64,000 bases of DNA from Pseudomonas sp. Bc-h (GCF_002080045.1 NZ_MUIN01000006.1:451093-515092); one strand, 5' to 3'; shown: positions 1 through 9,292, counted from the first letter of the stretch. Translations and numbers: made by a program. Notes: a model not told the origin generated them from the letters alone.

Positions 1-289
1 GGTAGTGCCGGGCGTACTCGTCGCCCTCAGTGGTGCGGGTGTAATACAGGTAGGGGCCCCATGGCGACGGTAGCGACAAGTCGGTTTCGAGGATTCGGCC
101 CTTGATCTCCTGGAACAACGTCTCGCGCAGTGCCTGCTGATCGGCCAGTTGCTGCTCCTGATAGTCGTTTTCGGCCTTGAGGTAATCGAGCACCTCGTCG
201 GTGTCGCGATTCTGCAGCCAGGCATACGGATCGGCGCCCTCAGCCTTGCGGGCAAGGGGGGCGCTGGAGGTGCTGTTGGAAGTCGGCAT
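1..289 (-). CDS. ptrB: S9 family peptidase (oligopeptidase B type), N-terminal part only
   Basis: The first 96 codons of a prolyl-oligopeptidase-family serine peptidase; the rest lies beyond the left edge. These enzymes cut short peptides after basic residues in the cytoplasm or periplasm. The visible part holds the family's N-terminal signature: a DPYAWLQ motif near residue 20, a charged helix, then the start of the beta-propeller domain (SPWGPYLYYTRT). The catalytic Ser, Asp and His would be in the missing C-terminal half, so activity cannot be judged. The ATG at 289 is preceded by a purine-rich GAGAGCCCAGC. Family assignment is firm; the precise specificity (oligopeptidase B rather than another S9A member) is inferred from the N-terminus alone. 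Confidence 0.8.
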   Translation of the reverse strand, partial: MPTSNSTSSAPLARKAEGADPYAWLQNRDTDEVLDYLKAENDYQEQQLADQQALRETLFQEIKGRILETDLSLPSPWGPYLYYTRTTEGDEYARHY

Positions 290-431
290 GCTGGGCTCTC
301 TCAAATGAACTGATTCGGTCAGGCATTGCGCCGTGCAGAGGCGCCGCGGACCGATAACTGAAGCCGGGGAAGCTTGGCTGGTGAAAAGTCGTTATCATAA
401 GCGCCTCTTTACCTGCCTTACCACGGACGTC

Positions 432-950
432 ATGACCGACAACGACTATCTGATTGCCTGGGGCCTTTACGCATTCGCTGCGTTGGGTTGTCTGTTGGTG
501 TGGTTCAAGCTGACCGGCTGGATGTGGCGTTACCTGCGCGAACCGCTTTGGGTGATCGGCGCCGTCCTGCTGTTCTGCCCGACCATCATCGACCCAGTCA
601 AGGACAAGTACGCCCCGGCCCTGGCGATCAGCGTGCTGGATCTGGCCTTCAAGGTGGGCAGCAACGTCTGGCGCGCAGTGCTGGACCTGGCCACCTATGG
701 CGCTGTCGGCCTGGGCCTGTACGTCATCTTCGCGCTTATCCGCTTGCCTTTCCTGCGCAAGAGAAAAGCCCGTCAGGCCCACGCCGACGCCGCTGCCGCA
801 CAGGCTGCCGCCGAGCAGAAGCAGGCAGAGCAGGACGACGAGCCGTTCGCCGCGCAAGGTTCCAGCCGTTATGCCAGCCAGCCTGCTGCGCCAGCCAATG
901 GCGGCAGTGGTGGCACCAGCGGTCGTTATCGGGTCGAACCGAAGCTGTAA
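432..950 (+). CDS. Small inner-membrane protein of unknown function
   Basis: A 172-residue protein with about three hydrophobic segments (roughly residues 7-29, 37-53 and 88-107). A basic stretch (LRKRKARQ) and a low-complexity Ala/Gln/Glu tail rich in Ser and Gly follow; the tail is probably cytoplasmic and disordered. I do not recognise a catalytic motif. An in-frame start exists further upstream at 333, but its extension is Arg-rich and not membrane-like, so I prefer the ATG at 432, whose product opens directly into the first membrane segment. It is followed 35 bases later by the class II amidotransferase gene on the same strand, so the two may be co-transcribed. Function unknown. Confidence 0.7.
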   Translation: MTDNDYLIAWGLYAFAALGCLLVWFKLTGWMWRYLREPLWVIGAVLLFCPTIIDPVKDKYAPALAISVLDLAFKVGSNVWRAVLDLATYGAVGLGLYVIFALIRLPFLRKRKARQAHADAAAAQAAAEQKQAEQDDEPFAAQGSSRYASQPAAPANGGSGGTSGRYRVEPKL

Positions 951-985
951 TCCGCCGCACGCCCTGACATTATCGAGACCTCACC

Positions 986-1759
986 ATGTGTGAACTGCTG
1001 GGCATGAGTGCCAACGTACCGACCGACATCGTGTTCAGCTTCACCGGGCTGATGCAGCGTGGCGGTCGCACCGGCCCCCACCGTGATGGTTGGGGCATCG
1101 GTTTTTATGAAGGTCGCGGTCTGCGTCTGTTTCAGGACCCTGCCGCCAGCAGCGAGTCTGAAGTCGCACAGCTGGTGCAGCGTTATCCGATCAAGAGCGA
1201 AGTGGTCATCGGCCATATTCGTCAGGCCAATGTCGGCAAGGTCTGCCTGTCCAACACCCATCCTTTCGTCCGTGAGCTGTGGGGGCGCAACTGGTGTTTC
1301 GCCCATAACGGTCAGCTCGCGGATTTTCATCCCCGCGCCACGTTCTACCGGCCGGTGGGCGATACCGACAGCGAAGCTGCGTTCTGCGATCTGTTGAATC
1401 GTGTGCGCGAAGGTTTTCCTGAGCCTGTCGAGATCGAACAGCTGTTGCCGACGCTGGTCGAAGCCTGCAGCGAGTATCGAAACAAAGGCGTCTTCAACGG
1501 CTTGCTCAGTGACGGAGACTGGTTGTTCTGTTTCTGCTCCACCAAGCTGGTGCACATCACCCGTCGCGCGCCTTTCGGTCCGGCGCGGTTGAAGGATGTG
1601 GACGTGATCGTCGACTTCCAGGCAGAAACCACGCCCAACGATGTGGTCACGGTCATCGCCACCGAGCCGTTGACCGAGAACGAAACATGGAATCGCTACG
1701 AGCCCGGCCACTGGAGCCTGTGGCGTCGCGGCGAATGTGTGGCCGAAGGCCGAACCTGA
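986..1759 (+). CDS. Class II glutamine amidotransferase, YafJ-like
   Basis: A 257-residue stand-alone Ntn-type glutaminase domain. Met-Cys at the start means that removal of Met exposes Cys as the N-terminal nucleophile (MCELLGMS). Other family motifs visible are [12 protein letters not shown] near residue 32, the segment [11 protein letters not shown] near residue 100 and [10 protein letters not shown] near 125, which form the glutamine pocket. There is no synthetase or acceptor domain, as in YafJ/YerA-type proteins, so the acceptor substrate is unknown. The length is normal for the family. The next gene starts 13 bases downstream, suggesting an operon with the DUF2937 gene. Confidence 0.88.
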   Translation: MCELLGMSANVPTDIVFSFTGLMQRGGRTGPHRDGWGIGFYEGRGLRLFQDPAASSESEVAQLVQRYPIKSEVVIGHIRQANVGKVCLSNTHPFVRELWGRNWCFAHNGQLADFHPRATFYRPVGDTDSEAAFCDLLNRVREGFPEPVEIEQLLPTLVEACSEYRNKGVFNGLLSDGDWLFCFCSTKLVHITRRAPFGPARLKDVDVIVDFQAETTPNDVVTVIATEPLTENETWNRYEPGHWSLWRRGECVAEGRT

Positions 1760-1772
1760 CAGAGAGGGACCT

Positions 1773-2297
1773 ATGCTGCGAAGCTATCTGCGACTGGTGT
1801 TGTTCACGGCAGGCCTGTTGATCGGCGTGCAGATTCCGGGCTTCATCAGCGATTACAGCAAGCGTGTCGAAGCGCATCTGATCGAGGCGCAGAAGAGCCT
1901 CGGCGGCTATAACGACACTGCTCAGCGTTTCTTCAAGGGCGACGTGCAGGCGCTGATCCAGCATTACCGCAGCAGTGATGATCCGGTGTTCCGCACCGAT
2001 GCCGACAACATCAACAACCTGCTGACACGCACCCAGACCCTCGATCGCGAATGGTTGGCACTGCAAGGCCCGTGGTACATGCGTGCGTATCACGTGTTAA
2101 CCGCCGCCGATCCGGACATCCGCACGGAAACCTGGAACGGCTACACCTGGCAGGTACTGCTGTCGCCGGAAGTCATCGCCTGGGGACTGGTGTGCGCGCT
2201 GCTGTTCTCGCTGGTCATCGAAAGCTTCGTGCTGTTCATCGACTGGGTGTTCGTTGGCCGACACCACGTGCGGCAGGTCAATCGCGACTGGCGTTGA
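1773..2297 (+). CDS. DUF2937 family membrane protein
   Basis: A 174-residue protein with an N-terminal hydrophobic segment (residues about 5-25, ending in a QIPGF motif). A long polar middle part follows, probably periplasmic, and a second membrane segment lies near residues 137-160. This is the arrangement of DUF2937 proteins. The ATG at 1773 has a good AGAGAGGGA Shine-Dalgarno. It lies 13 bases after the amidotransferase gene and is probably translated from the same transcript. No biochemical role is known to me for the family. Confidence 0.8.
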   Translation: MLRSYLRLVLFTAGLLIGVQIPGFISDYSKRVEAHLIEAQKSLGGYNDTAQRFFKGDVQALIQHYRSSDDPVFRTDADNINNLLTRTQTLDREWLALQGPWYMRAYHVLTAADPDIRTETWNGYTWQVLLSPEVIAWGLVCALLFSLVIESFVLFIDWVFVGRHHVRQVNRDWR

Positions 2298-2394
2298 TGC
2301 TGTTTTCGGGCTCGTTTCAGCGCTGCAAAGGCAGGCTTCTCGCGCGTAGACTCAGGCCTCGTCCCCAACATTCATACGCACGGGAGATACACCC

Positions 2395-3147
2395 TTGGGC
2401 CGCCTGTTATTGAATTGTGATATCGGAGAAAGCTACGGCGCCTGGACCATGGGTCTGGATGCTGAAGTGATGCCGTACATCGACTGCGCCAACATCGCCT
2501 GTGGCTTTCATGCGGGCGATCCCAGTGTCATGCGCAAGACCGTGGCGTTGGCCCTGTCCCACGACGTGACCATCGGTGCGCACCCGGCCTACCCGGATCT
2601 GGTAGGTTTCGGCCGCCGCTCCATAGCCTGTTCGCCTCAAGAGATTCAAGACCTGCTGCATTACCAGATCGGCGCCCTGGACGGTGTAGCCAGAGCGCAG
2701 GGCGGTCGCGTCAGCTACGTCAAACCTCATGGGGCGATGTACAACGACATGATGGCCAACCCGACTCAACTGCGCGCGGTCATCGAAGGCATCGCTCGCT
2801 ACAACACGGAGCTGCCGCTGATGCTGCTGGCCATGCGCGACAACAGCGCAGCCCAGGCCATAGGCGACGAATTTGGCGTCACGCTGTGGTTCGAGGCCTT
2901 TGCCGACCGCGCCTACGACAGCATCGGACGTCTGGTCTCCCGCAGCCTGCCCGGTGCTGTGCATCACGATCCTGAAACCATCATTGCCCAAGCGCTGACC
3001 CTGTCCCGTGGCGAGGCCTTGATTGCCAGCGACGGCAGCGAACTGCTGCTCAACGCCGACACCCTCTGCGTGCATGGCGACAACGCCAGCTCCATTGCGG
3101 CCGTGCAGCGCATCCGTCAGGCCCTGGGTAAGACGTCCGCCTCATGA
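2395..3147 (+). CDS. pxpA: 5-oxoprolinase subunit A (LamB/YcsF family)
   Basis: A 250-residue LamB/YcsF-fold protein that, with PxpB and PxpC, forms ATP-dependent 5-oxoprolinase. The complex opens the lactam ring of pyroglutamate to give glutamate. Diagnostic motifs are [12 protein letters not shown] at the start, [14 protein letters not shown] near residue 30 and KPHGAMYND near 105. The start is TTG at 2395 with GGGAGA eight bases upstream; no ATG gives a full-length N-terminus, so the rare start is well supported. It overlaps pxpB by ATGA, so translation is probably coupled. The set clears the toxic cyclic side product of glutamine and glutathione metabolism. Confidence 0.92.
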   Translation: MGRLLLNCDIGESYGAWTMGLDAEVMPYIDCANIACGFHAGDPSVMRKTVALALSHDVTIGAHPAYPDLVGFGRRSIACSPQEIQDLLHYQIGALDGVARAQGGRVSYVKPHGAMYNDMMANPTQLRAVIEGIARYNTELPLMLLAMRDNSAAQAIGDEFGVTLWFEAFADRAYDSIGRLVSRSLPGAVHHDPETIIAQALTLSRGEALIASDGSELLLNADTLCVHGDNASSIAAVQRIRQALGKTSAS

Positions 3148-3848
3148 ATGTGCGCATCGAAGTCGTCGCGATCGATTGTCTGATGGTGCGTCTGTTCGAT
3201 GCCATCGATGAAGCCAACATGCCATGGATGCTCGCCGCCAGCCTGCGTCTGCGTGAGGGCTTCGGTGAGCACTTGATTGATCTGGTGCCGTCCTACACCA
3301 CGCTGATGGTGCATTACGATCTGATGGAGCTGGACCCGCGCAAGGCCCGTGAAGTGATCGCCCAGGCGCTCACTGATCTGTCGCCCGACGCAGCAAGGGG
3401 CGGCAAGCAACACGTGTTGCCGGTCTGGTACGACCTGAGTGTCGGCCCGGAACTGACGCTGCTGTCCAGGCGCAGCGGGCTGCCTGTGGAGGAAGTCATA
3501 CGTCGCCACAGCCAACGCGAATATCAGGTGTTCGCCTTGGGCTTTGCGCCCGGATTCGCTTTCATGGGGCTGGTCGAAGAAGTCCTCGCCGCACCGCGCA
3601 TCAAGACCCCGCGCAAACGCGTGGCGGCCGGGAGTGTCGGTATCGCCGAGCGGCAGACAGCGGCGTATCCGCTGGAGTCTCCCGGGGGCTGGAACATCCT
3701 CGGTCGCACCCCCGCCAAATTGTTTGACCGCGATCTCGACGGCTACAGCCTGATGCAGCCCGGCGATACGGTGCGCTTCGAGCCAGTCGAGCATGCAGAA
3801 TTCATTCGTTTGGGTGGCGACGACACCGCGCTGGAGGCGCTGGCATGA
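3144..3848 (+). CDS. pxpB: 5-oxoprolinase subunit B
   Basis: A 234-residue KipI/AHS1-family protein, the PxpB subunit of the 5-oxoprolinase complex. The family block [15 protein letters not shown] lies near residue 130, followed by [19 protein letters not shown] and the conserved [13 protein letters not shown]. The start ATG overlaps the stop of pxpA and its own stop overlaps the start of pxpC, both by ATGA, so the three subunits are made from one message in near equal amounts. The length matches PxpB. Older names for this family (KipI, allophanate hydrolase subunit 1) would be misleading here given the pxpABC order. Confidence 0.92.
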   Translation: MNVRIEVVAIDCLMVRLFDAIDEANMPWMLAASLRLREGFGEHLIDLVPSYTTLMVHYDLMELDPRKAREVIAQALTDLSPDAARGGKQHVLPVWYDLSVGPELTLLSRRSGLPVEEVIRRHSQREYQVFALGFAPGFAFMGLVEEVLAAPRIKTPRKRVAAGSVGIAERQTAAYPLESPGGWNILGRTPAKLFDRDLDGYSLMQPGDTVRFEPVEHAEFIRLGGDDTALEALA

Positions 3849-4765
3849 GTGTACTCACCGTAAAAAGCAGTACGCCGCTGTGTCTGTTGCAGGACGCTGG
3901 CCGATTCGGTGTGCGCCATCTGGGCGTCACACAGGGCGGGGCGCTGGATTGGGTGTCGATGTCCTGGGCCAACAAACTGTTGAACAACCCACTGGATGCT
4001 GCCGTCATCGAAATCACCCTGGGCGGACTGACCCTGATCGCCGAGTCCGATTGCTGCCTGGCATTGGCCGGAGCTGATCTTGGCGCGTTGCTCGACGACC
4101 GCTCGCTTGCCCCCTGGCGCAGCTTCTTCGTGCGCAAGGGCCAGCAATTGCGCTTCACTCAACCGTTGACCGGCGCCCGCGCGTATCTCGCAGCGCCTGG
4201 CGGGTTCGATGCTGTCGAAGTGTTGGGCAGTCGAGCGACGGTGGTTCGCGAAGGGCTTGGCGGCCTGGAAGGCAATGGCAAGGCGCTGGGGGAAGGCGAC
4301 CCACTGCGCTATTCCGGCGCCTCGTTCGAATTGCAGGCGTTACCCGATCATCTGATCCCGGACCTGGACGACGCCCGCCCACTGGGCGTCGTGCTCGGCG
4401 CACAGATCGGCCAGTTCAGCGGCTTGAGTCTGTTCGACGCCTTCAACAGCGACTGGACCCTCGACAGCCGTGCCGACCGCATGGGCATGCGCCTGCTGGG
4501 GCCGGAGTTGGTCTATCAAGGCAAACCGATGATCTCCGAAGGCATTCCGCTGGGCGCCATTCAGGTCCCGCCCGATGGCCAGCCAATCGTCCTGCTCAAC
4601 GACCGCCAGACCATCGGCGGCTACCCCAGGCTCGGTGCGCTGACGCCACTGTCACTGGCGCGTCTGGCGCAGAAGCTGCCGGGGAGTGTGGTGCGATTGA
4701 AGGCGATGGTGCAGGAGATGGCACATCAGGAGCAGATGGCATACCGGCGCCAGTTGGGGGGGTAG
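3845..4765 (+). CDS. pxpC: 5-oxoprolinase subunit C
   Basis: A 306-residue KipA/AHS2-family protein, the PxpC subunit that works with PxpA and PxpB. The hallmark QDAGRFGVRHLGVTQGGALD is near residue 16, and the C-terminal block SDGQPIVLLNDRQT-like (here PDGQPIVLLNDRQTIGGYP) near residue 240. Such proteins are often labelled biotin-dependent carboxyltransferase, but no biotin carrier or carboxylase lies nearby. The gene closes the pxpABC operon. A hairpin at 4829-4859 follows and can terminate it and the converging prc gene. Confidence 0.92.
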   Translation: MSVLTVKSSTPLCLLQDAGRFGVRHLGVTQGGALDWVSMSWANKLLNNPLDAAVIEITLGGLTLIAESDCCLALAGADLGALLDDRSLAPWRSFFVRKGQQLRFTQPLTGARAYLAAPGGFDAVEVLGSRATVVREGLGGLEGNGKALGEGDPLRYSGASFELQALPDHLIPDLDDARPLGVVLGAQIGQFSGLSLFDAFNSDWTLDSRADRMGMRLLGPELVYQGKPMISEGIPLGAIQVPPDGQPIVLLNDRQTIGGYPRLGALTPLSLARLAQKLPGSVVRLKAMVQEMAHQEQMAYRRQLGG

Positions 4766-4828
4766 GTCAGGATTGCCCTCACACGCTCAGCTTTTCGGTC
4801 ACGCTATGGCAATCTCGGGGCAAGAAAA

Positions 4829-4859
4829 AGGGGCTCGACGCGTTGGCGCCGAGCCCCTT
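4829..4859. terminator. Hairpin terminator shared by converging pxpC and prc
   Basis: Ten-base arms AAGGGGCTCG and CGAGCCCCTT flank a short GC-rich loop. The plus-strand arm is preceded by AAGAAAAA and the other side is followed by TTGTTTC, so both strands have a modest U-tract. It sits between the ends of two converging genes, the expected place for a bidirectional Rho-independent terminator. Confidence 0.75.
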
Positions 4860-4912
4860 GTTTCATCAAGAGTTCACCACTCGTCACGTTTCATGACGAG
4901 CAGATCACTGTT

Positions 4913-6994
4913 TTACTTTTTTGCGACGGAACCACTCAGGCCCAGATAGTCGATCAGAATCCGCCCGGTTTCCGACAGGTACGCGTCGTCTTCCGGTTTG
5001 GTCTTGTCGTCATCCACTGGCAGCGCGTCTTCGTCTTCTTTCTTCAGCTCTTTGAGCGGTTCTTCGCCCTTGGCCTTGCGACGGGTGTTTTCCATCACCA
5101 ACTGCTTGCTCTCGACGTCGGCGTGCTCGGTGCGACGCTCGGCCTCGTTGAGGCTGACGGTCTTCTCGCTCATCAGCTTCTTGGCCAGTGCCAGCTTCTG
5201 CTCGACGAACACGAACTCGGCATCTTTGGCCGAACGCACGTCGTGGCGTGATTGCAACTGGGCCAGGAATGGCTTGAACGGATCCACCGCCGGCTTGATC
5301 GCAGGCTTGATGGTGTCGTAGGTCATCGCCTCGGGCAGCGCGCTTTCGCCGATTTCCTTGGTGTCGATAATCGACGGATACGCGATGTCCGGCAGTACGC
5401 CCTGATGCTGGGTGCTCTGACCGGAAACCCGGTAGAACTTGGCCAGGGTCAGTTTCAGTTCGCCATGATTCAGCGGCTGAATGGTCTGCACGGTGCCTTT
5501 ACCGAAGGTCTGGCCACCGATGATCAACGCGCGGTGATAGTCCTGCATGGCGCCGGCGAAAATCTCCGAAGCCGAGGCCGACAGGCGGTTGACCAGCAAC
5601 GCCATCGGGCCCTTGTAGAACGCGCCGCTGTTTTCATCTTCCAGCACGTCGACCTTACCGTCGGCGTTACGCACCAGAACGGTCGGGCCCTTGTCGATGA
5701 AGAGGCTGGTCAGTTCGGTGGCTTCCTGCAGCGAACCGCCGCCGTTATTACGCAGGTCGATGACCACGCCGTCGACTTTCTCCGACTGCAGCTCGGTCAG
5801 CAGTTTCTTCACGTCGCGCGTGGTGCTCTTGTACTCCGGGTCGCCGGCACGGTAGGCCTTGAAGTCCAGGTAGAAAGCAGGGATCTCGATCACGCCCAGC
5901 TTGTAGTCCTTGCCATCCTGATTGAGGTGCAGGACCGACTTCTTGGCCGCCTGTTCTTCAAGCTTCACGGCTTCGCGAGTGATCGACACGATCTTGGTGG
6001 TCTGATCGTTCGGCGCATTGCTGGCCGGGATGATTTCCAGACGCACGACAGAGCCTTTCGGACCGCGGATCAGCTTGACCACTTCGTCCAGACGCCAGCC
6101 AATCACGTCGACCATCTCTTTGTCGCCCTGGGCAACGCCGATGATTTTGTCGGCGGTCGCCACTTGTTTGGTCTTGGCGGCAGGGCCGGCCGGAACCAGA
6201 CGCACGATCTTGACGTTGTCGTTGTCGCTTTGCAGGACGGCACCGATGCCTTCCAGCGACAGACTCATGTTGATGTCGAAGTTTTCAGCGCTGTCAGGTG
6301 ACAGATAGTTGGTGTGCGGATCGTAGGACATCGCGAAGGTGTTCAGGTAAGCCTGGAAGATGTCTTCGCTGCGGGTCTGACCCAGACGCGCCAGTTGGTT
6401 CTTGTAGCGCTTGGTCAGGGTTTCCTGAATCTTCGCCGGGTCTTTGCCCGCGATCTTCAGGCGCAGAACCTCGTCCTTGACGCGCTTGCGCCACAGGTCA
6501 TCCAGTTCGGCTTCGTTCTTCGGCCATGGCGCGTCCTTGCGATCGACCAGCAGGGTTTCCTGCGTGTTCAGGTCGATCTTGTCGACGCCTTTGCTCAACT
6601 GGGCCAAGGCGAAATCCAGACGCGACTTGATGCGGTCCAGATAGCGCTTATAGATAGTGAATCCCGGGTTCAGATCGCCGCTCTTGAGAAAGTCGTCGAA
6701 CTGAAAACGCCATTTGTCGAACTCAGCGATATCGCTGGCCAGGAAATAACTGCGCGCAGGGTCGAGCAGTTTCAGGTAGCTCTGATAGATGATTTCCGAG
6801 CGCTTGTCGTCCAGCGGCGGCTTGCTGTAATGGTGGCGCTTAAGGAGCTCCACGACATTCAGACTGGCGATGACCTCATCGCGATCAGGTTGAAGATTAT
6901 CCCAGCTGTTGGCTGCGAATGAACTGCTGGACATTGGCAATGCAGCCAGGCCAATGAGTAATGCAAGGGTGGTGCTGGGCAAAATTTGCTTCAT
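4913..6994 (-). CDS. prc: Carboxy-terminal processing (tail-specific) protease
   Basis: A periplasmic S41-family protease (693 residues from this start) that degrades ssrA-like C-terminal tails and processes envelope proteins. A clear signal peptide (MKQILPST, hydrophobic core, SSSFA-A) is followed by the family N-terminal domain, a PDZ region near residues 240-320 and the catalytic core. The Ser/Lys dyad is visible in SASASEIFAGA (about 472-481) and FGKGTVQ (Lys about 499). The C-terminus is a long charged domain as in E. coli Tsp. I chose ATG 6994 because it opens directly into the signal peptide; an in-frame ATG at 7027 would add eleven residues and is a possible alternative. It converges with pxpABC and is divergent from the quinone oxidoreductase gene. 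Confidence 0.92.
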   Translation of the reverse strand: MKQILPSTTLALLIGLAALPMSSSSFAANSWDNLQPDRDEVIASLNVVELLKRHHYSKPPLDDKRSEIIYQSYLKLLDPARSYFLASDIAEFDKWRFQFDDFLKSGDLNPGFTIYKRYLDRIKSRLDFALAQLSKGVDKIDLNTQETLLVDRKDAPWPKNEAELDDLWRKRVKDEVLRLKIAGKDPAKIQETLTKRYKNQLARLGQTRSEDIFQAYLNTFAMSYDPHTNYLSPDSAENFDINMSLSLEGIGAVLQSDNDNVKIVRLVPAGPAAKTKQVATADKIIGVAQGDKEMVDVIGWRLDEVVKLIRGPKGSVVRLEIIPASNAPNDQTTKIVSITREAVKLEEQAAKKSVLHLNQDGKDYKLGVIEIPAFYLDFKAYRAGDPEYKSTTRDVKKLLTELQSEKVDGVVIDLRNNGGGSLQEATELTSLFIDKGPTVLVRNADGKVDVLEDENSGAFYKGPMALLVNRLSASASEIFAGAMQDYHRALIIGGQTFGKGTVQTIQPLNHGELKLTLAKFYRVSGQSTQHQGVLPDIAYPSIIDTKEIGESALPEAMTYDTIKPAIKPAVDPFKPFLAQLQSRHDVRSAKDAEFVFVEQKLALAKKLMSEKTVSLNEAERRTEHADVESKQLVMENTRRKAKGEEPLKELKKEDEDALPVDDDKTKPEDDAYLSETGRILIDYLGLSGSVAKK

Positions 6995-7138
6995 GCTGAT
7001 TCGACGCGGGGACAATTGATAACGCATATTAGGCCGTCTTTGAGATCGCCGGTTCCCTGGGGCGCCGGTCGCATAATGCAAGAAAGCCAGGATGCTTAGA
7101 TGCACACTGGCTCAGTCAAGACTCACTATGGAGGCACC

Positions 7139-8101
7139 GTGAAAGCATTGCAAGGCGTTGAAGGTCACGTGGAATGGGTTGAACAGCCATCACCGACGCT
7201 CGATGTGGGGCAAGTTCGCATCAAGGTCGCGGCGGCAGGGCTCAACAGAGCGGATTTGCTGCAACGTGCGGGGCTTTATCCGCCCCCGCCGGGAGTCACG
7301 GAAATCCTCGGCATGGAGTGTTCCGGCGTCATTGCCGAGGTCGGCTCCGGTACCGCCTGGACCGTCGGAGACCGCGTATGCGCGCTGGTTGCAGGCGGGG
7401 CGATGGCAGAAGAGGTGGTCGTCGACGCACGGCATGTCTTACCGGTACCGGAGGGCATCTCGCTGCATGAAGCGGCGGGGATTCCCGAGGTTTACGCAAC
7501 GGCGTGGCTGAATCTCTTCCAGCTCGCGGGCCTCAAGCCCGGTGAAAAAGTTTTGCTGCACGCCGGTGCAAGTGGAGTTGGTTCAGCTGCCATTCAGCTG
7601 TGCAAGGCATTCGGCAATCCGTGCTGGGTCAGCGTTGGTTCGGCGGACCGTCTGGCGTACTGCGAAGAACTCGGCGCCCAGGGCGGGGTGATCCGCAACG
7701 AAAGCCTTGAAGGGCTGAACGACTTCGCGCCGTTTCACGTCATCCTCGACCCGGTCGGCGCCAACTATGCCGCGCTGAACCTGAAAGTGCTGGGCACGGA
7801 CGGGCGGCTGGTGTTGATCGGTTTGATGGGCGGACGCAAGGCCGAACTGGATTTCGCTCAGGTGCTGGGCAAACGCATTCAGATCCTCGGCTCCACGCTG
7901 CGCAGCCGTGACGACCAGTTCAAGGCAGATCTGCTTGCCGATCTGGGCCAGCACGTCTGGCCGCTGTTCACTGAAGGCCGCCTCAAGCCACAACTGGCCC
8001 GCAGCTTTCCGATTCTGGAAGCAGAAGAGGCCTACGCCGAGCTTGCGACCAATCAGGTGTCGGGCAAGGTAGTGTTGGTGATCGATGAAAGCCTGAAGTG
8101 A
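7139..8101 (+). CDS. NAD(P)H quinone oxidoreductase, PIG3/zinc-independent MDR family
   Basis: A 320-residue medium-chain dehydrogenase/reductase. The nucleotide-binding loop HAGASGVGSAAIQL is near residue 142 and the N-terminal quinone-reductase motif NRADLLQRAGLYPPPPG near residue 37, typical of the TP53I3/PIG3 subgroup. The cysteines of zinc-type alcohol dehydrogenases are absent, so catalysis should be zinc-free reduction of quinones or enones with NADPH. The start is GTG at 7139, with GGAGG five bases upstream; an ATG further upstream would place the strong ribosome-binding site inside the gene. It is divergent from prc. Confidence 0.88.
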   Translation: MKALQGVEGHVEWVEQPSPTLDVGQVRIKVAAAGLNRADLLQRAGLYPPPPGVTEILGMECSGVIAEVGSGTAWTVGDRVCALVAGGAMAEEVVVDARHVLPVPEGISLHEAAGIPEVYATAWLNLFQLAGLKPGEKVLLHAGASGVGSAAIQLCKAFGNPCWVSVGSADRLAYCEELGAQGGVIRNESLEGLNDFAPFHVILDPVGANYAALNLKVLGTDGRLVLIGLMGGRKAELDFAQVLGKRIQILGSTLRSRDDQFKADLLADLGQHVWPLFTEGRLKPQLARSFPILEAEEAYAELATNQVSGKVVLVIDESLK

Positions 8102-8124
8102 CTAGCTGGCGATGATATTTCGCA

Positions 8125-8178
8125 GTCTGCCTTGTCGTTGGTGATCGGCCTCTGAGCACCACCATCGACAAGGCAGAC
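8125..8178. repeat. 13-base perfect inverted repeat between converging genes
   Basis: GTCTGCCTTGTCG (8125-8137) and CGACAAGGCAGAC (8166-8178) are exact reverse complements around 28 bases. The loop can itself pair GGTG with CACC. The element lies in the 126-base spacer between the ends of the quinone oxidoreductase gene and the Ig-like gene. There is no U-tract on either side, so a terminator role is only possible; a scar of transfer of the neighbouring accessory gene is another reading. Confidence 0.5.
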
Positions 8179-8227
8179 CCCGCTTTCATTGGGAAAAGCA
8201 AAAGCTATGGGCATTGATGTTGCCTTG

Positions 8228-9292
8228 CTAGCGAACAAATATTCCCCAGCAGGCCTGCGTTCCCCAAATTTGACTCGATTTACCTTCTTGTCCCGTGTTC
8301 GGGATCATGGTGAACCGGGTAACGAGGCCGTCAAGATCAGTGGACCATGACTCAACCTCCCCGTTGGGGACTTGTAGGTCGCCACCATAACTTGCGCGGA
8401 CAGCGCGCCATTCAGCCATCGAAGGGACATGTCCGCCAAGGGAGTTTGCATGATCCATAGCCCCCTGAAACCCTCGTGTGCCCCCCCAGCCGTCAAGCTG
8501 GAAAACATTCGAGACAGTTACCGAATAGCTCGCCGTTTGCACCGGGCTGCCGCTGTCCCTGACAGTCACCGTCGCGCTGCCATTACCATTCGAAATGACC
8601 TGACCGTTAGAGGCGTTAATGTTGGCGCGGTCATTGCTGATTGAGTAGGAGTAAGGCGGTGTTCCTCCTGATGCGCTGCGTGTTGCGTGACTCCCGGCAG
8701 GAGGCGTAGTAGGCACACGTCCCCAACGAACAATGTATCCATTCAACAATAGCGTTGCGGTATCAATGACAAGGGGTGGTGTCGGCGGCTCCACGCTGAA
8801 CGCCCGAGCGCCCGATTCTGGATTTCCATCATAAAGCCCTCGCACCTTCATGCTGTGTGCGCCCAACGCAACGGTAACTTCTTTAGACCACAAACCGCTG
8901 CTGCTGACAGCCGCGTCGCCTTTGTCCACATTGTTGTCCAGAATCTTGACTTGCTCATCGGCTTCGGCGGTTCCACTGAGTGTCACGCGAGTCTCTGTCG
9001 TAGTTCCACCGGGCGGGACCTCACCCTTTGTATCCTGGATGCGCGTGATCGTCGGCACGGCTTTCGCAGCAACGTCAATCGTCCACGCTGGCGATATAGG
9101 GTTGTTTCCAGATAGGGCTTTGGCCGTCAGCGTATGATTGCCGAGGCCCAGATTATTAATTGAGAAATTCCACTGGCCATTCGCATCTGTCGTCGTCGTG
9201 CCCAGTGAGTCGCCGCCGTCGAAAATTTCCACTTCAATCGATGCGGTAGACGTAGTGGAAGCGCGTGCGGGTGCTGAGGACTTACTGACCAT
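8228..9292 (-). CDS. Ig-like repeat protein with a C-terminal lectin-like domain
   Basis: A 354-residue protein built of bacterial Ig-like modules. One module lies around residues 15-75 (EIFDGGDSLGTTTTDANGQW), a second around 85-165 (GTAEADEQVKILDNN), and a cadherin/Big-like segment around 180-265 (SGGTPPYSYSISND). The last 85 residues (GGHVPSMAEWRAV, WSTDLDG, CWGIFVR) resemble the lectin-like tail of invasin/intimin-type adhesins. There is no signal peptide or outer-membrane anchor, so it is either a fragment of a larger adhesin or a protein exported another way. The ATG at 9292 has an ideal AGGAG seven bases upstream. Base composition is less GC-rich than its neighbours, which hints at transfer. 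Function is inferred only from fold. Confidence 0.65.
   Translation of the reverse strand: MVSKSSAPARASTTSTASIEVEIFDGGDSLGTTTTDANGQWNFSINNLGLGNHTLTAKALSGNNPISPAWTIDVAAKAVPTITRIQDTKGEVPPGGTTTETRVTLSGTAEADEQVKILDNNVDKGDAAVSSSGLWSKEVTVALGAHSMKVRGLYDGNPESGARAFSVEPPTPPLVIDTATLLLNGYIVRWGRVPTTPPAGSHATRSASGGTPPYSYSISNDRANINASNGQVISNGNGSATVTVRDSGSPVQTASYSVTVSNVFQLDGWGGTRGFQGAMDHANSLGGHVPSMAEWRAVRASYGGDLQVPNGEVESWSTDLDGLVTRFTMIPNTGQEGKSSQIWGTQACWGIFVR

Noticed and set aside
3144..4765. Allophanate hydrolase or biotin carboxyltransferase roles for pxpB and pxpC
   Set aside because: The invariant pxpA-pxpB-pxpC order with ATGA overlaps and no urea amidolyase or biotin genes nearby points to 5-oxoprolinase.
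5252..6301. Long plus-strand open frame opposite prc
   Set aside because: It is the antisense shadow of a strongly conserved protease gene in a GC-rich genome; its protein shows no family features and has no ribosome-binding site.
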